Shown piece by piece: positions 1 to 10,435 of a DNA stretch of 64,000 nt. How positions within the stretch are numbered: the first letter of the stretch is position 1; each line of letters starts with the position of its first letter. The stretch is taken from contig JAKLNG010000024.1 in the NCBI GenBank assembly GCA_022814565.1, forward strand, positions 124,001-188,000, written 5' to 3'. The notes below the pieces were generated by a model. The model worked only from the letters and a program-made list of their open reading frames with translations. It searched no databases and was not told the origin of the DNA. This DNA comes from Phaeophleospora eucalypticola. Lineage: Eukaryota > Ascomycota > Dothideomycetes > Mycosphaerellales > Mycosphaerellaceae. The translations under genes were made by a program, and so were the position numbers.

Positions 1-165
1 GATGGGTTGTTGCAGTGGGTGAAGAAGGCTGTGAGTACGGGGTTTGTGGCGAAGGGGAATTCGGGGATTATGAGTCAGGCGAATTCCGCCGAGGAGGTGG
101 TGAAGAGGTTACGGGATTATGAGAGTGCGGAGGGAAGGTTGCAGTTGCAGTGGGAGGAGGAATAG
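1..165 (+). CDS. LOG-family (lysine-decarboxylase-like) protein, C-terminal end only
   Basis: The window opens inside a reading frame of 54 codons that ends with TAG at 163-165. The peptide starts DGLLQWVKKAV and ends SAEGRLQLQWEEE. This resembles the end of LOG-family proteins (cytokinin-riboside-5'-phosphate phosphoribohydrolase, formerly annotated lysine decarboxylase), where a 'YDgLL.w...a...GF' helix is followed by 'EGRf.L.W'. The Rossmann core and its PGGxGTxxE motif lie outside the window, so activity cannot be judged. The family call comes from the tail alone. The start and any introns are not visible. Confidence 0.65.
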   Translation, partial: DGLLQWVKKAVSTGFVAKGNSGIMSQANSAEEVVKRLRDYESAEGRLQLQWEEE

Positions 166-345
166 ACTTAGAGAAGTCTCGAATGGAAAAGCGTTCAAAA
201 GTTGACTCAGCTGGAGACTGCTTTCATCTCACCTTTCAGTTTTCGAAGAATTGACCGTTGAAATTTGAACTGACAAATGTGAGGATAGTCTCAGGAGATG
301 GCATGCGCCAACAGCGTGAGATACGAAAATTCACCCATGATATCC

Positions 346-1419
346 TCACGATCCCAAAAGCGGCCCCAACGCACTTCCTCTCAACCACTCCACGTCCCCC
401 TTCGCACCCGCACAAATATACTCAATCGCAACCTTTCTCCACTCCTCTCCTTCCTCTTCCTCCGTCACATCCCAAACATGCAACGGCATCACCCAAAACA
501 TGATCGACCCCACCTTCACCGCCACCTTGCAGACTAAGTCCTCAGTGACAAAATCTGCTCCAGCTTCGTCTCTGTACGCCTTCAAGAAAGCAGCGAGAAT
601 GCCTTTAGTATGTGGGTATTTCTTCTCCTGGACAAGCATCTCAGCAGGCCAGAGACGGAAGTCGATGGATGGGCAGGCGTATTGCATGCACTCCCAGTCG
701 ACGACTGTGGCGATGGGATTGCTGGTCGAAGTTGAGTAGTCCAGAAGGGTGTTCATGGGCCGGAAGTCGCCGCTTGTGAGGACCTGCACTGGTCCGGGAT
801 CCTGCATCATCGAGACAGCACGCTCTGTGATGTCTGCATCAATACCTCGCTCTGTAAAGCCTGTCTTCAGGATCCCCGCTTCGTATGGAACTGCTTTCTC
901 CATCAAGTCGTTTGTCCAACCTTTGGCTTCTTCGCTGTCCATGGATGAGAGATGCAAGCCAGCTAGCCATCTTCCCAATCTCGTTGCAAGTGCGATAGAG
1001 TCCAACTCTTTATCATTGATAAACGCATCTTTGAGGTCTTTCTCTCCAGCCCAAGTCATGAGAAATCCCTCGTCTGTCGTCTGCAGCACTGTAGGTACTC
1101 GCACACCAGGTTCTCTCTCCGACGCCAGTCGAACGGCCTCGCTGCTCAGTGCGCGTACTTCGTTGTGCGTGCGACCTGGTTCGGTCTTGAAGTCCGGCTT
1201 TCCTTTGAGTTCCGTATCAGCGTACTTGAAAATGCAGCGATCGTACGTCTTTCTGCCGTTGCGGTAGCCGTCCAGTCGCCAGATGTAGCCAGAGCAGCCT
1301 CCCTGGAGAGAAGTCGCTTTCTCGCAATGTATTTTTCGTTTCGAAAGATAGGTGTCGATGGATTCGCCCGAGTCCCACGTTCTGGGATTGTCGGGCATTT
1401 CGGTGAGGATGGCTGGCAT
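346..1419 (-). CDS. APH/choline-kinase-like phosphotransferase
   Basis: A 357-residue protein if translation starts at the ATG at 1417-1419; the same frame is open to an upstream ATG at 1545, which would add 42 low-quality residues. It belongs to the aminoglycoside phosphotransferase (APH)-like kinase fold. The Brenner-type catalytic loop reads SGDFRPMN (normally HGDxxxxN) and is followed by the metal-binding VVDWE segment, as in fungal APH-like small-molecule kinases. The loop has Ser where His is usual, so the true substrate is unclear. Single exon. It is convergent with the LOG-family gene, with 180 bp between the stops. These kinases are mostly uncharacterised in fungi. Confidence 0.75.
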   Translation of the reverse strand: MPAILTEMPDNPRTWDSGESIDTYLSKRKIHCEKATSLQGGCSGYIWRLDGYRNGRKTYDRCIFKYADTELKGKPDFKTEPGRTHNEVRALSSEAVRLASEREPGVRVPTVLQTTDEGFLMTWAGEKDLKDAFINDKELDSIALATRLGRWLAGLHLSSMDSEEAKGWTNDLMEKAVPYEAGILKTGFTERGIDADITERAVSMMQDPGPVQVLTSGDFRPMNTLLDYSTSTSNPIATVVDWECMQYACPSIDFRLWPAEMLVQEKKYPHTKGILAAFLKAYRDEAGADFVTEDLVCKVAVKVGSIMFWVMPLHVWDVTEEEEGEEWRKVAIEYICAGAKGDVEWLRGSALGPLLGS

Positions 1420-2216
1420 GTTTGAAAGATTGATGTCGTTATGGTATAATGGCGAATGCTTTGGGTGCGACAAGCCTCCTGGTGCTCTTATAGCAGTCTT
1501 CGTAACACTGCATCGGGCACTCACAGATTTGGACAAACCACTCATGGATAGGTGCTATGGCCATGGTGCAGTCCAATCCCACAGAGGTGCTCGCGTGACG
1601 TCCCAGTCGATCAGATTGTCTTCATCACCGCGCACGTCACTATGTCTTTTGGACAAACCCAAATAGGAAATATCTCGTGTGACACGTACCCATAACACAG
1701 GGGGACTGCACCAATCCGCCAGCGTTGAGGATCAATTACCGCAGAGCACTACAGGCTTGGCGTGGAGTGTAGATCAGACTCCACGTGGATGGAATGGCTC
1801 AGAACGGCATTGATCGGAGAGAGTCTCGACGAAAAAAGTGTCCCATTGGCACGGCAATTCGCTTTGCAGATGTCAAGTCCTGAGCGAATGGTGCTTGGAT
1901 GCAGATGATGGAGAAGATCTCGTCGGCGGCGTCCGAACCCAAAAGCCACTAGCACCGCTTGGATCCAGAAACGGTCTTATGGAACTTCGGGGTTGACAGG
2001 GTCCATAACGATAGCCTGAGAGGCGGTGTCCTCGACCATAGGCCATCGAAGGCAGATCAAGATCGGAAGTGCAGGTCGCATGCGGTCGTGCAGTCATGAG
2101 CATGATGGTGCAATTGCTTGCAACGTCCTAGTCGAGACATCGATGGCAGATCGAGCTTTTTGCTTCTGAGATCCCTTCGAAACAGACCAATACTCACATG
2201 AACATCTGCTTCAGCC
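1420..2216. promoter_or_regulatory. Divergent intergenic region between the APH-like kinase and the MFS gene
   Basis: About 0.8 kb separates two divergently transcribed genes and should hold both promoters. It contains only short overlapping open frames without recognisable protein character. I found no tRNA, repeat or clear regulator site. Confidence 0.4.
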
Positions 2217-3879
2217 ATGTCAGATAAGGAATCGAAGAAGTCCAGCAAGAAGCAAGACACTGAGAAGGACGCAAACTCCCAAACAGAAAGAAACCAAGAC
2301 ATCGAGAAGGATGCAGACACATCGCAAGACTCCACGGACCCGAATCTCGTCGACTGGGAACCCAACGATCCCTCAAGGCCATGCAACTGGTCAACGTTCC
2401 GAATATGGTGCAATCTGGGCATGATCAGTTTCTTCCGCCTGCTCACACCATTGGCCTCATCCATGATCGCGCCGGTTACGAATCAGATTCTCCAGGACTT
2501 CGGTAGCAGCAACGAAACCATCGGCAGCTTCATCGTATCGATATACATCCTCGGGTACGCGCTGGGACCTCTGGCGCTGGCACCTTTGTCGGAGATTTAT
2601 GGACGACTACCAGTGTATCACACGAACAATGTGCTGTTTGCGATTTGGAACCTTGCGAGTGCACTTGCGCCGAATATTGGTGCTTTGCTCGCGTTTCGGC
2701 TGCTTGCTGGACTGGCGGGAAGTAGCCCAGTGACGATTGGTAATGGATCGATTGCAGACTGCGTGCCAAGAGAGAAGAGAGGCCGTGCTACTGCAATCTT
2801 CAGTAAGTGTCAAGGGCGCTCTCATGTCAGCGGGTGCTAAGAGAATGTCAGCTGCAGGACCGCTTCTTGGACCCGTCGTGGGCCCCATCGCTGGCGGCCT
2901 GCTTGGACAGCATGTCGGATGGCGATGGATATTCTGGGTGCTCACCATTGTGGTAAGTGAGCCAAGTAATTTTTCATGAACAGTCCCGCACTGACCTGCA
3001 AGTAGTCCTTCGCCAGCGTGTTCCTCGCCATTGTCCTGCTACGCGAGACATACGAGCCAGTACTGCTTGCGAGAAAGGCTCACCAACTCAGACAAGAGAC
3101 CAAGAGCCCGGGCCTTTACCACCGACACTCCAACAACCTCACGAAGAAGCAAATTTTCGCCCGTGCGATCAACAGGCCGCTGATCATGCTCTTCACATCT
3201 CCAGCTGTCCTGATCACGAGCATATACGTCGGCCTGGTATACGGATATACGTATCTGCTCTTTACATCCTTTGGATCGCTGTTCACCACGATATACAACT
3301 TCAGCGAGAGCACAGTCGGCCTTACATATCTTGGATTCGGTGTCGGATGCGCAACAGGACTGTTCGTGCTCGGAACTGTGTCCGACCGCATCGTCAAACG
3401 CTTCTCGCCAGAGGGTGGTTGGAAGGCTGAGTACCGCCTGCTGCCGCTGATCCCTGGCTCCTTAGTCGTGCCAATTGGGCTCTTCTGGTATGGCTGGTCA
3501 GCCGAGGAGAAGACACATTGGATCGTGCCGATCATCGGAACAGCCTTCGTGGGCATTGGAACGCTGGCGGTCTTCATGCCTGTCCAATCGTACCTCATTG
3601 ATGCTTTTCCATTGTACGCAGCATCGGCTGCGGCCGCCAATACAATTCTGCGATCGTTGGCTGGGGCCTTCCTCCCATTGGCAGGGCCAGCTCTTTACCA
3701 GGCGCTTGGCCAAGGATGGTGAGTAGAAGCCACATCATCTCCCTTCAGAGTATTTGCTGACATTCAAAAGGGGCAACTCGCTGCTGGCATTCCTCGCTCT
3801 GGCATTTACTCCCATCGCGTGGATAGCATTGAAATATGGCGAGACATTGCGTGAGCGATATCCTCCAAAGATCCAGTAG
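2217..3879 (+). CDS. MFS multidrug transporter, DHA1 family
   Basis: Four exons: 2217-2802, 2852-2952, 3006-3718 and 3771-3879. They give 502 residues in a consistent frame, with introns of 49-53 nt and GT-AG borders. The protein has a Ser/Lys/Glu-rich cytosolic N-terminus and a 'DWEPNDPSRPCNWS' segment typical of fungal drug:H+ antiporters. It carries a motif A-like loop (APLSEIYGRLPVYH) and the antiporter motif C (GPLLGPVVGP) formed across the first splice junction. About 12 membrane segments are expected in the plasma membrane. The family exports azoles, cycloheximide, toxins or polyamines; the substrate cannot be read from sequence. Confidence 0.85.
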
Positions 3880-4396
3880 AAACAATATAGGATTCCGTTT
3901 GAGCTCCGTGGTCAATCAAACGCGCGTTTTCTCTACGAATCCTCAAGCTTCAAGGTGCATGAACATGCGATCTTCATGTGAGTCCATGTCTGCCAGTGCC
4001 AATTATGCTATGGGCTCCATACCAGCAGTCTTGTATGGCTGTCTCCTTGAAAGCGGCTGTGTCGTATGATTCTGGCATCTAGCATTGGTGTTCCGTGGTC
4101 ATCATCAAGGGATCGCTGTCCACTTCAGTTCCAGTTTGGGAGTCCCAAATAGTGATTGTAAAGGAGAAGGAGAAATGTTCGAAGGAAAGAAGGATGTACG
4201 AATGCCCCACCATTGTTATGCCGAAGTAATGCCGGCGCAGCTCTCAGCTCCTGCTCGTGAAACAGAACACCTCACTCATTCACTCACACCTGAACAACCT
4301 CACCTCTCTCCATACCTTACCCCCTATTCCTCACCCGCATCACCGTCTACGACTCATTGAGAACACAACACGTTACCTCTCTGCAAACCCTAAATC
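3880..4396. other. Intergenic, 3' of MFS gene and promoter of Nudix gene
   Basis: About 0.5 kb between two same-strand genes. The half nearest 4396 is rich in C and A on the + strand (CTCAC/ACCTCAC runs), a pyrimidine-rich composition common just upstream of fungal start codons. Nothing else is recognised. Confidence 0.4.
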
Positions 4397-5527
4397 ATGG
4401 CCTTCAACCTCAACCGCCTCCGCTCCTTCCTCCCCACAGAAATCTTCTCCAACGCCAACGACAACACCCGCCCGGGAACCTCACACACAGTCAGCGGCAG
4501 CATCGACTCCGACGCGGCACCGATAAAACTCGAAATCGGCGACGAACCGCCTCCCATCCCTTCCGGTCCCAAATCCAACCTCGACCTGATCAACGAATGC
4601 GACAACTTCCCCGACTACCAAACCCACCCGAAAGCCTTCTTCGCGCACATCAATACTTACTATGCGCTGTACGTGACGGGGCATCCGGAGACGGAGCTGG
4701 GGTATGTGCTGCCGAGCGTGGCGGAAGTGTTTCGCGGTTTGCCGGATTGGAAAGTCGACGATGATGAGCGGAGTTTGACGATGCTGACGGCGACGAATTA
4801 TGAGGAGCGCTCAACGGTTGCGGCGGCGACGATCAAGGCCATGCATGCGACGGGGCATTTTCAGGTTTTGAGCAAGTGGCGGGACGAGCTGTATCCTGTC
4901 TATGGGCTGGGTGGGGAGTTGCTGTTCAGCATGGAGAGGAGCGCGAGTGCGTTGTTTGGGATTGTCACGTATGGAGTGCACATGACGGCGTATACGAAGA
5001 GTAAGGAGGGGGAGATGAAGATCTGGGTGCCGAGACGGGCGAAGGATAAGCAGACGTATGGTGGCATGCTGGACAATACGGTTGCTGGAGGTATTTCGAC
5101 GGGGGAGAAGCCTTTTGAGAGTTTGGTCAGGGAGTCGCAGGAGGAGGCCAGTCTTTCTGAGGACCTGGTGAGGAAGGGTGCAAAGGCCGCAGGTACGGTC
5201 ACATACTTTCACATTCGCGATACGAGAGCTGGAGGAGAGACGAAGCTGTTGCAGCCGGAATGCCAGTTTGTCTACGATTTGGAGCTGCCGGACGATGTGA
5301 CGCCGAAGCCTTCAGATGATGAGGTTGAGGGCTTCGAGTTGAAGACGGTGGAGCAGACCAAGAAGGCGCTGAAAGGCGGCGAGTTCAAGCCCAACTGTGC
5401 GCTGGTGCTGCTGGATTTCTTTGTCCGTCATGGCATTCTCACGGCGGAGGATGATGAGGGCTATATCGAGATTGTCGCCCGTCTGCATCGGAGGCTGGAC
5501 TTCCCGACGGCGACTCGACTGCCTTGA
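4397..5527 (+). CDS. Nudix hydrolase, DUF4743/Tnr3-like
   Basis: An intronless 376-residue protein. Residues about 65-190 match the N-terminal DUF4743-type domain that precedes Nudix domains related to thiamine pyrophosphokinase (S. pombe Tnr3, yeast YJR142W). The Nudix box lies at residues 231-253 and reads GGISTGEKPFESLVRESQEE. It retains G, E, RE and EE at the required spacing, so Mg2+-dependent pyrophosphohydrolysis is plausible. Yeast YJR142W-type enzymes are reported to remove damaged thiamine diphosphates, so a similar metabolite-repair role is inferred. No C-terminal pyrophosphokinase domain is present. The stop is about 190 bp from the convergent RPB8 stop. Confidence 0.85.
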   Translation: MAFNLNRLRSFLPTEIFSNANDNTRPGTSHTVSGSIDSDAAPIKLEIGDEPPPIPSGPKSNLDLINECDNFPDYQTHPKAFFAHINTYYALYVTGHPETELGYVLPSVAEVFRGLPDWKVDDDERSLTMLTATNYEERSTVAAATIKAMHATGHFQVLSKWRDELYPVYGLGGELLFSMERSASALFGIVTYGVHMTAYTKSKEGEMKIWVPRRAKDKQTYGGMLDNTVAGGISTGEKPFESLVRESQEEASLSEDLVRKGAKAAGTVTYFHIRDTRAGGETKLLQPECQFVYDLELPDDVTPKPSDDEVEGFELKTVEQTKKALKGGEFKPNCALVLLDFFVRHGILTAEDDEGYIEIVARLHRRLDFPTATRLP

Positions 5528-5717
5528 AGAGGCATCGATGTCTTTCTTTGCTCTTCTCCCCGCGACCCAAGTAGTGCGCCAAAAGTATGACACGCCAGAG
5601 TAGTTATGATACCCAGCAATCCTCTCTGCCCGTGATCGGCATCCTCGTATCCCAAACGCCTCGCTAATCGACTTTTCCCTTGCATCGTGATATCTCCATT
5701 TCTGCTCCTCATGCTCC

Positions 5718-6202
5718 TCACTTCTTGAGCAGCAAGTAGACATACTCAATCTTCAAAGGACTGAGCTTCCTGTACGGCCCATCAATCGCCATGAGCAAGC
5801 CTCCAAACGAGACATACACCTTGCTACAATCCACGTCAGTCCCCTCCACCCATTCAATGTATATTGTAATACTCACATCCTCTCCGAATCCTCCGGATCC
5901 TCCACCTTGTACACCTTCCCATAGCACACATAATCCCACATATCCGCCAAGCTGCCCTCGCTCCCCTGGTTCTTGCGCCATGCGTGCCCTTCGTCTTTCG
6001 TGCCATCCAGATTTAGGGTGCTCGCGAGGAGGAGCGAGAAGTTCTCGCCGGCGTTTATGGGGTACAGCTCGCTGTTGATGTCGAGGGTTAGGCTGGTGCT
6101 GCTGTCGGAGGAGGTGCCCAGGATGCGGTGCACGCGGTCGTAGGTCTGGTCGAGCACGGAGATGGCGTTGAAGGATTCTTCGTAGAGCTGGGCGTCGGCC
6201 AT
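5718..6202 (-). CDS. RPB8: RNA polymerases I, II and III shared subunit RPABC3 (Rpb8)
   Basis: Two exons, 6202-5877 and 5823-5718, are joined by a 53-nt GT-AG intron and encode 143 residues. The N-terminus (MADAQLYEESFNAISVLD), the middle block DINSELYPINAGENF and the C-terminal 'YVSFGGLLMAIDGPY...YVYLLLKK' follow the Rpb8 family from end to end. Rpb8 is a small OB-fold subunit common to all three nuclear RNA polymerases. The start at 6202 gives the usual family length; frames upstream of it have no family similarity. Confidence 0.95.
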
Positions 6203-6721
6203 TGTGGGTGGTGTTGTGCGGGTATGTGAGGGTGGAGGGGTTGATGTTTTGTTCTTCACATGAAAGCAGCACCAGCTCTTTGGAAAGATTCATTCCGGTC
6301 GGGGAAAATTCGGCTTCTTTATTGATGCCTGAGGCTCAAACAGTCAGGAACAACAACTTTCAGCTTCTTTCACTGTGCGTTCGCTCATACCACAGCAGAG
6401 TTCATTCACTCATGCACCTCATGGCAATAATCGTTGCTGCCGTCCCGCGTGCAACACGCTTTGCCATGTGTTTGCGATGTTTGTGCCGTCCGACAGCGAC
6501 GCCACCAGAGCTTCCACGGGAGCATTATATCAACTTCACGCCTCGTGAGAGACCGTGGCCTTGATTCAGCAGCAGAGATACCCTACTGAGATCTCCACAG
6601 CTATTTTCTTCCAACCCCAGGAATAATGCCACCTTCCGGACTTTGCATTTGAATTGATACCTTTGGTCCATCTGGAATGCTTCTCGATTTCCTGATCACA
6701 CTCCTGACACCGGAACACTGC

Positions 6722-6972
6722 TCAGCCTGAAGCGTCTCTATCATATCCGTCAAAGTTCGCCTTGAAGTGGGCAGAAACTGATTTCTCAAGCAAAGAACTA
6801 AGGCCTTGGACGTGAGGAGATGCAAATCTTGTCATATTTCTGCTGTTGCAAGTTCTACTTGGGGCCTCTAATGGTGGTACATGAGTCTGAGTCTCTGTGA
6901 GAAAGGCAATGGTGTAAGGGATGACGAATGAAGTTGTTGAAACGGGCAGCAGCCTCGTGGTGTGCGGGCAAT

Positions 6973-7005
<33 letters not shown>

Positions 7006-7171
7006 TGTGTGTGTGTGTGTGTGAAAGAACTGTCATGTCCCGGCCAACGATGTCCGAATCTTCTCGTCCAGACAGCTGCGCTGGACAAACAGCCGTCAGA
7101 GCAGCGGCGGAATCGGTGACAGAGATGTTAAGGACAGCGACGAAGGTGACGAAGGAGAAATGGGCCAGCAT
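6722..7171 (-). CDS. Doubtful small secreted protein ORF over a microsatellite
   Basis: A 149-residue frame whose first 25 residues (MLAHFSFVTFVAVLNISVTD...) look like a secretion signal. The middle is pure low complexity (HTHTHT, then SLSLSFSLSL) encoded by a GT/GA dinucleotide repeat, and the rest matches no family I know. An intron may remove the repeat, but no donor/acceptor pair is compelling. It could equally be chance. The rest of 6203-7342 is without a recognisable gene. Confidence 0.2.
6973..7023. repeat. Compound dinucleotide microsatellite (GA)n-(GT)n
   Basis: A run of alternating GA, interrupted once by AA, passes directly into a run of GT, about 50 bp in all. It is the most obvious simple repeat in the window and probably length-polymorphic. 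Confidence 0.95.
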
Positions 7172-7342
7172 AGTTGCACTGATGAAACATTTTCTTTTTC
7201 TTTGTAGTAGTAATTGTCGACTGTGACGACTAACTATGCATACACCATGCCCATCGAAAGACTTTTCAGCCGTACCTTCATCATCTCATCGTAACAAATC
7301 TCTCCCTCACATCGCCAAGCTCACCATTATTGAGGTGTTTAC

Positions 7343-8787
7343 TTAGGTGAGGGCTTGAGGGCAGCCCAAGTTGGCATAGCTGGTGCCGGAGAGCTTGCTG
7401 AGAGCGAACGAAACGGCATCGACGGTTGGGGTGATGAAGCCGTTGAGGTAAGATGGCACACGCTCGGTGGCGATCTGGTAGAGCAGGCAGGAAACGACCT
7501 TGGCGTCGGCATCGACTGGGAGCTTGCCGTCCTTGATGGCGCCGAAGTTGATGGCGTTGAAGGTGCCGTTCGCGGTGTTACCACCTTGAGGGAAGTGTTA
7601 GCAACTTATCATGGAAGATTTGTATGATGATCATGACACGACTTACCGAATGGAACCGGGTGGAGCGCGTACATGGCAATGATCTGCGAGCCGACCTTGA
7701 AGTCGTCGTAGGGGTCGTTGCGGACGGTCCAGTTGGCTGGGATCTTCTCCTGGCCGTTGAACTTGTAGGTACCGTCCGACTGCTTCTCAGCACCGAAGAA
7801 AGACGAGATGGTGGCGTAGTCGGGGGTCAAGTTGTTGTTCTGGCTGGGCATGAGCTCGTAAAGGAAGGAAGCAGCTCCGTACAGCAGAAGAGCCAGAGGA
7901 CCAAAGTAGAAGTTGGGGTTCTCCATCTGAGACTGCTGGTATCGCTGGTAGCGGTACTTGGCCAGACCCTGCAGGTCGTAGAGGCCACCGGTGGTCTCGG
8001 TCATCATGCCGAAGAGGGTGCCGTTGAATTGGAAGTTGTCACCGCCGTGGGTGAAGAAATCGTTACGGGTCAACGAGGAGTCGGCCTCGAACTTGTCTGA
8101 GCATTGTGTGAGCAGATGCACCAAGCATTAAGAGTAAGAAGTATGGCTTACTGTGGCCGTCAAGACCTGGCTCGCTGCCTGTGAGGGCGGGCGAAACTGA
8201 TGTTCTCGAGGTGGCGTCGCAACCAATCGAGAGCTTCTCGGTGACAAGATCACCGTCGGTCAGGGTAAGACCGAGGATTGCCAACAGGTTGGCAAGGTCG
8301 TAGCCGACGTTGTAGACATTCTGCTGCGCGTCGACGAGCTCGTTGTAGGTGACGATACCGTCGTGGGCAAGGAAGTTGTGGTTGGCGGCGGTGTTCAAGC
8401 CACTGTTCTTTCATCAGTACACATTCGCAACAGATGGTTGAATCGCAGTACTCACGGGCATGGGCCACGGATGTCGGTCTTGTAGTTGGGGGCAACAAAC
8501 TGATGGGCCTTGTCGTTGGGGTCGGGGACCAAGTAGCCACCCTTGCCGTTACCAGGCTTGCCATCCTTTGCATTGTTGTATGGGAACTGCTTGGTGACAG
8601 GCGCCGCAGGCTTGTGATTTGGGTTGAAGGCGCACTGAGCAGCGCTGCCGGGGCCCTGTCCGGGTTGTTGTCTCCTCTCTCGTGTGCGTTGTGGGAGCAT
8701 GGAAGAGTCGACGCCAGGCATGTTGGCGACGAATGGGAAGCCATAGGCCCCCGTGACGAGGAGGGAAGCAAGAACGGCGTTCTTCAT
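7343..8787 (-). CDS. Secreted haem-thiolate peroxidase (chloroperoxidase/UPO family)
   Basis: Four exons, 8787-8456, 8402-8152, 8096-7647 and 7584-7343, give 424 residues. An N-terminal signal peptide (MKNAVLASLLVTGAYG) is followed by a basic Gln/Arg/Pro-rich stretch that may be a propeptide. The axial-ligand motif P-C-P lies at residues 109-111 and runs across the first splice junction into GLNTAANH, diagnostic of Peroxidase_2 haem-thiolate enzymes. The distal acid is likely the Glu of the FEADSSLTR block. Several N-x-T/S sites suggest glycosylation. The family catalyses H2O2-dependent halogenation, epoxidation or hydroxylation outside the cell. The substrate is not predictable. Confidence 0.93.
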
Positions 8788-10435
8788 GTTGACCAGTTGT
8801 GTCCGAGTTGTTGGTAAGAATTGGAAAGTAGGACCTGCCTCCGGATGGAATGTACGGTTGCGTGCAGGGGATCGTGAAAGATAGGTGCAGATCTCACAGC
8901 GTTCTTATATACTGCCCTGGCCTGAAAACGTGAGAGGTGCGGCCACCGAGGACTGTTGCCATCCCCACGCCTAGTTCTCCGCATGGGAGTAGCATAGACT
9001 TTGCACGATGCCATATTCGCGTGACAAGTAACCTCCATCGGAGATGAAACACCAGGCCGCGAAGGGATCAGCGGCTCCAGGCACGAGCAAAGCGAGCAAC
9101 TTGTGCCTAGGGTGATGCAATCTTGCAAATGGTACTCGTTCAATTGGCTGGCGCATTCGCTTGGCTGTCGATAAGTAGCAAATCGGCAATCCACTCGCTG
9201 TGCGCGCTGTGCGCAATGACATTCGCCTTCGGCCTTCACAACGCCAAAAGCCGATTCAACAAGCAGCGCAAGCTCGACGCCCCCTCAGCCTCAAGCATCA
9301 CCCAAGAACATCCATTTGGCGACGGCAGGCCTCGGCAGGAATTCTTGCGCTGGAGTGATTTCTCTCCATGGGGCTGTGATCGGCGTTTAAGCTTAGTTTA
9401 GACTTTCTCCTCACATAATAAGGGCTGCGCAACGGACCAAAGTGCGGGCGACTGCCTAAATACGCCACTTTGCTCGGTATGCTGGCAGAGGCGTTCAACA
9501 GAACCACAACAATGACATTTTGTGCAGGCCACGGCAGATGCAGCTCCTTGAAGTTGGCGAGCAAGGTCGAGTCGCACAGAAGTCGAGCCAGTGCTGGGAG
9601 AACGTCGCGCATGATCAAGCTTGAGTCGGCGTCGAACATCGAAACGGAAGAACGGCCTCGACTGCAGCAGGGACCGCGGTACATTCAGCTCTGGGGTGCA
9701 GCTGTTCACGCGCAACAAATACGTGCTTGCCTGATAGACGCACTGGGGTAGTTATGCACACCCCTGTATAAGCTGTGCAGGTCTTCTACACAGCAGAAAC
9801 CTGGGGCCTGGAATTTAGTGAACGATGCGAAAAGGGGAAACCCGGGGGTGAATGAGTAACGCCAGCGATGTCATTGGATGAGCGATTTAGAGACTGCCCT
9901 TTAGGAAATATTTGCCGTGGCTGCGAAGGCGCTCAGTGGGCGTCAGCCTGACAGCTGTGGCTGCATGCAACCTTTGACCAAGCTGAACAAGACAGCGCCT
10001 CGGATTCCCGAAGAGGCTTTAACATTGCTTTGCGGGCTCGGTCGTGGCTTCGTAAACTCGTATGCTTAAAGGGACGGGGCGCGCCTTGCGAACGTGAACG
10101 TCGATTGGTGCCGATTTGTGGACGTCGAATCAAATACACTGGAAGACTGCTGAGAGATGCCGAGGCCGTAAAGTAGAGTATCGCCGGAATAGGCAGGAGC
10201 AGGTCGCTCACTACTGCAGGTTTAGGCCCAGGCTGCCGACATGCGACTAGGCCACTGGCTTTCAATTCGCAGGCCTGCTCAAACTCTTATGAGAAGGAGC
10301 GTATCTTTGCCTTTTGACCACCAAAACTGATGTTGCCGTCTGTGGGATGACTTACGCATGCGGGGATCAGGCGGACGCGCCACCGTCGTGTTCTTCCGCT
10401 GTCGAGGCAAGTCAAGACGAGTCGTTAGTTCAGTT
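8788..10435. other. 1.65-kb gene-poor stretch upstream of the peroxidase
   Basis: This holds the peroxidase promoter and the 3' flank of MLH1. Both strands carry only short open frames without recognisable motifs or signal peptides, and I see no repeat with intact ends. It may contain decayed sequence. Confidence 0.4.

Noticed and set aside
749..1267. 172-codon + strand ORF
   Set aside because: Antisense to the APH-like kinase, which shows catalytic motifs.
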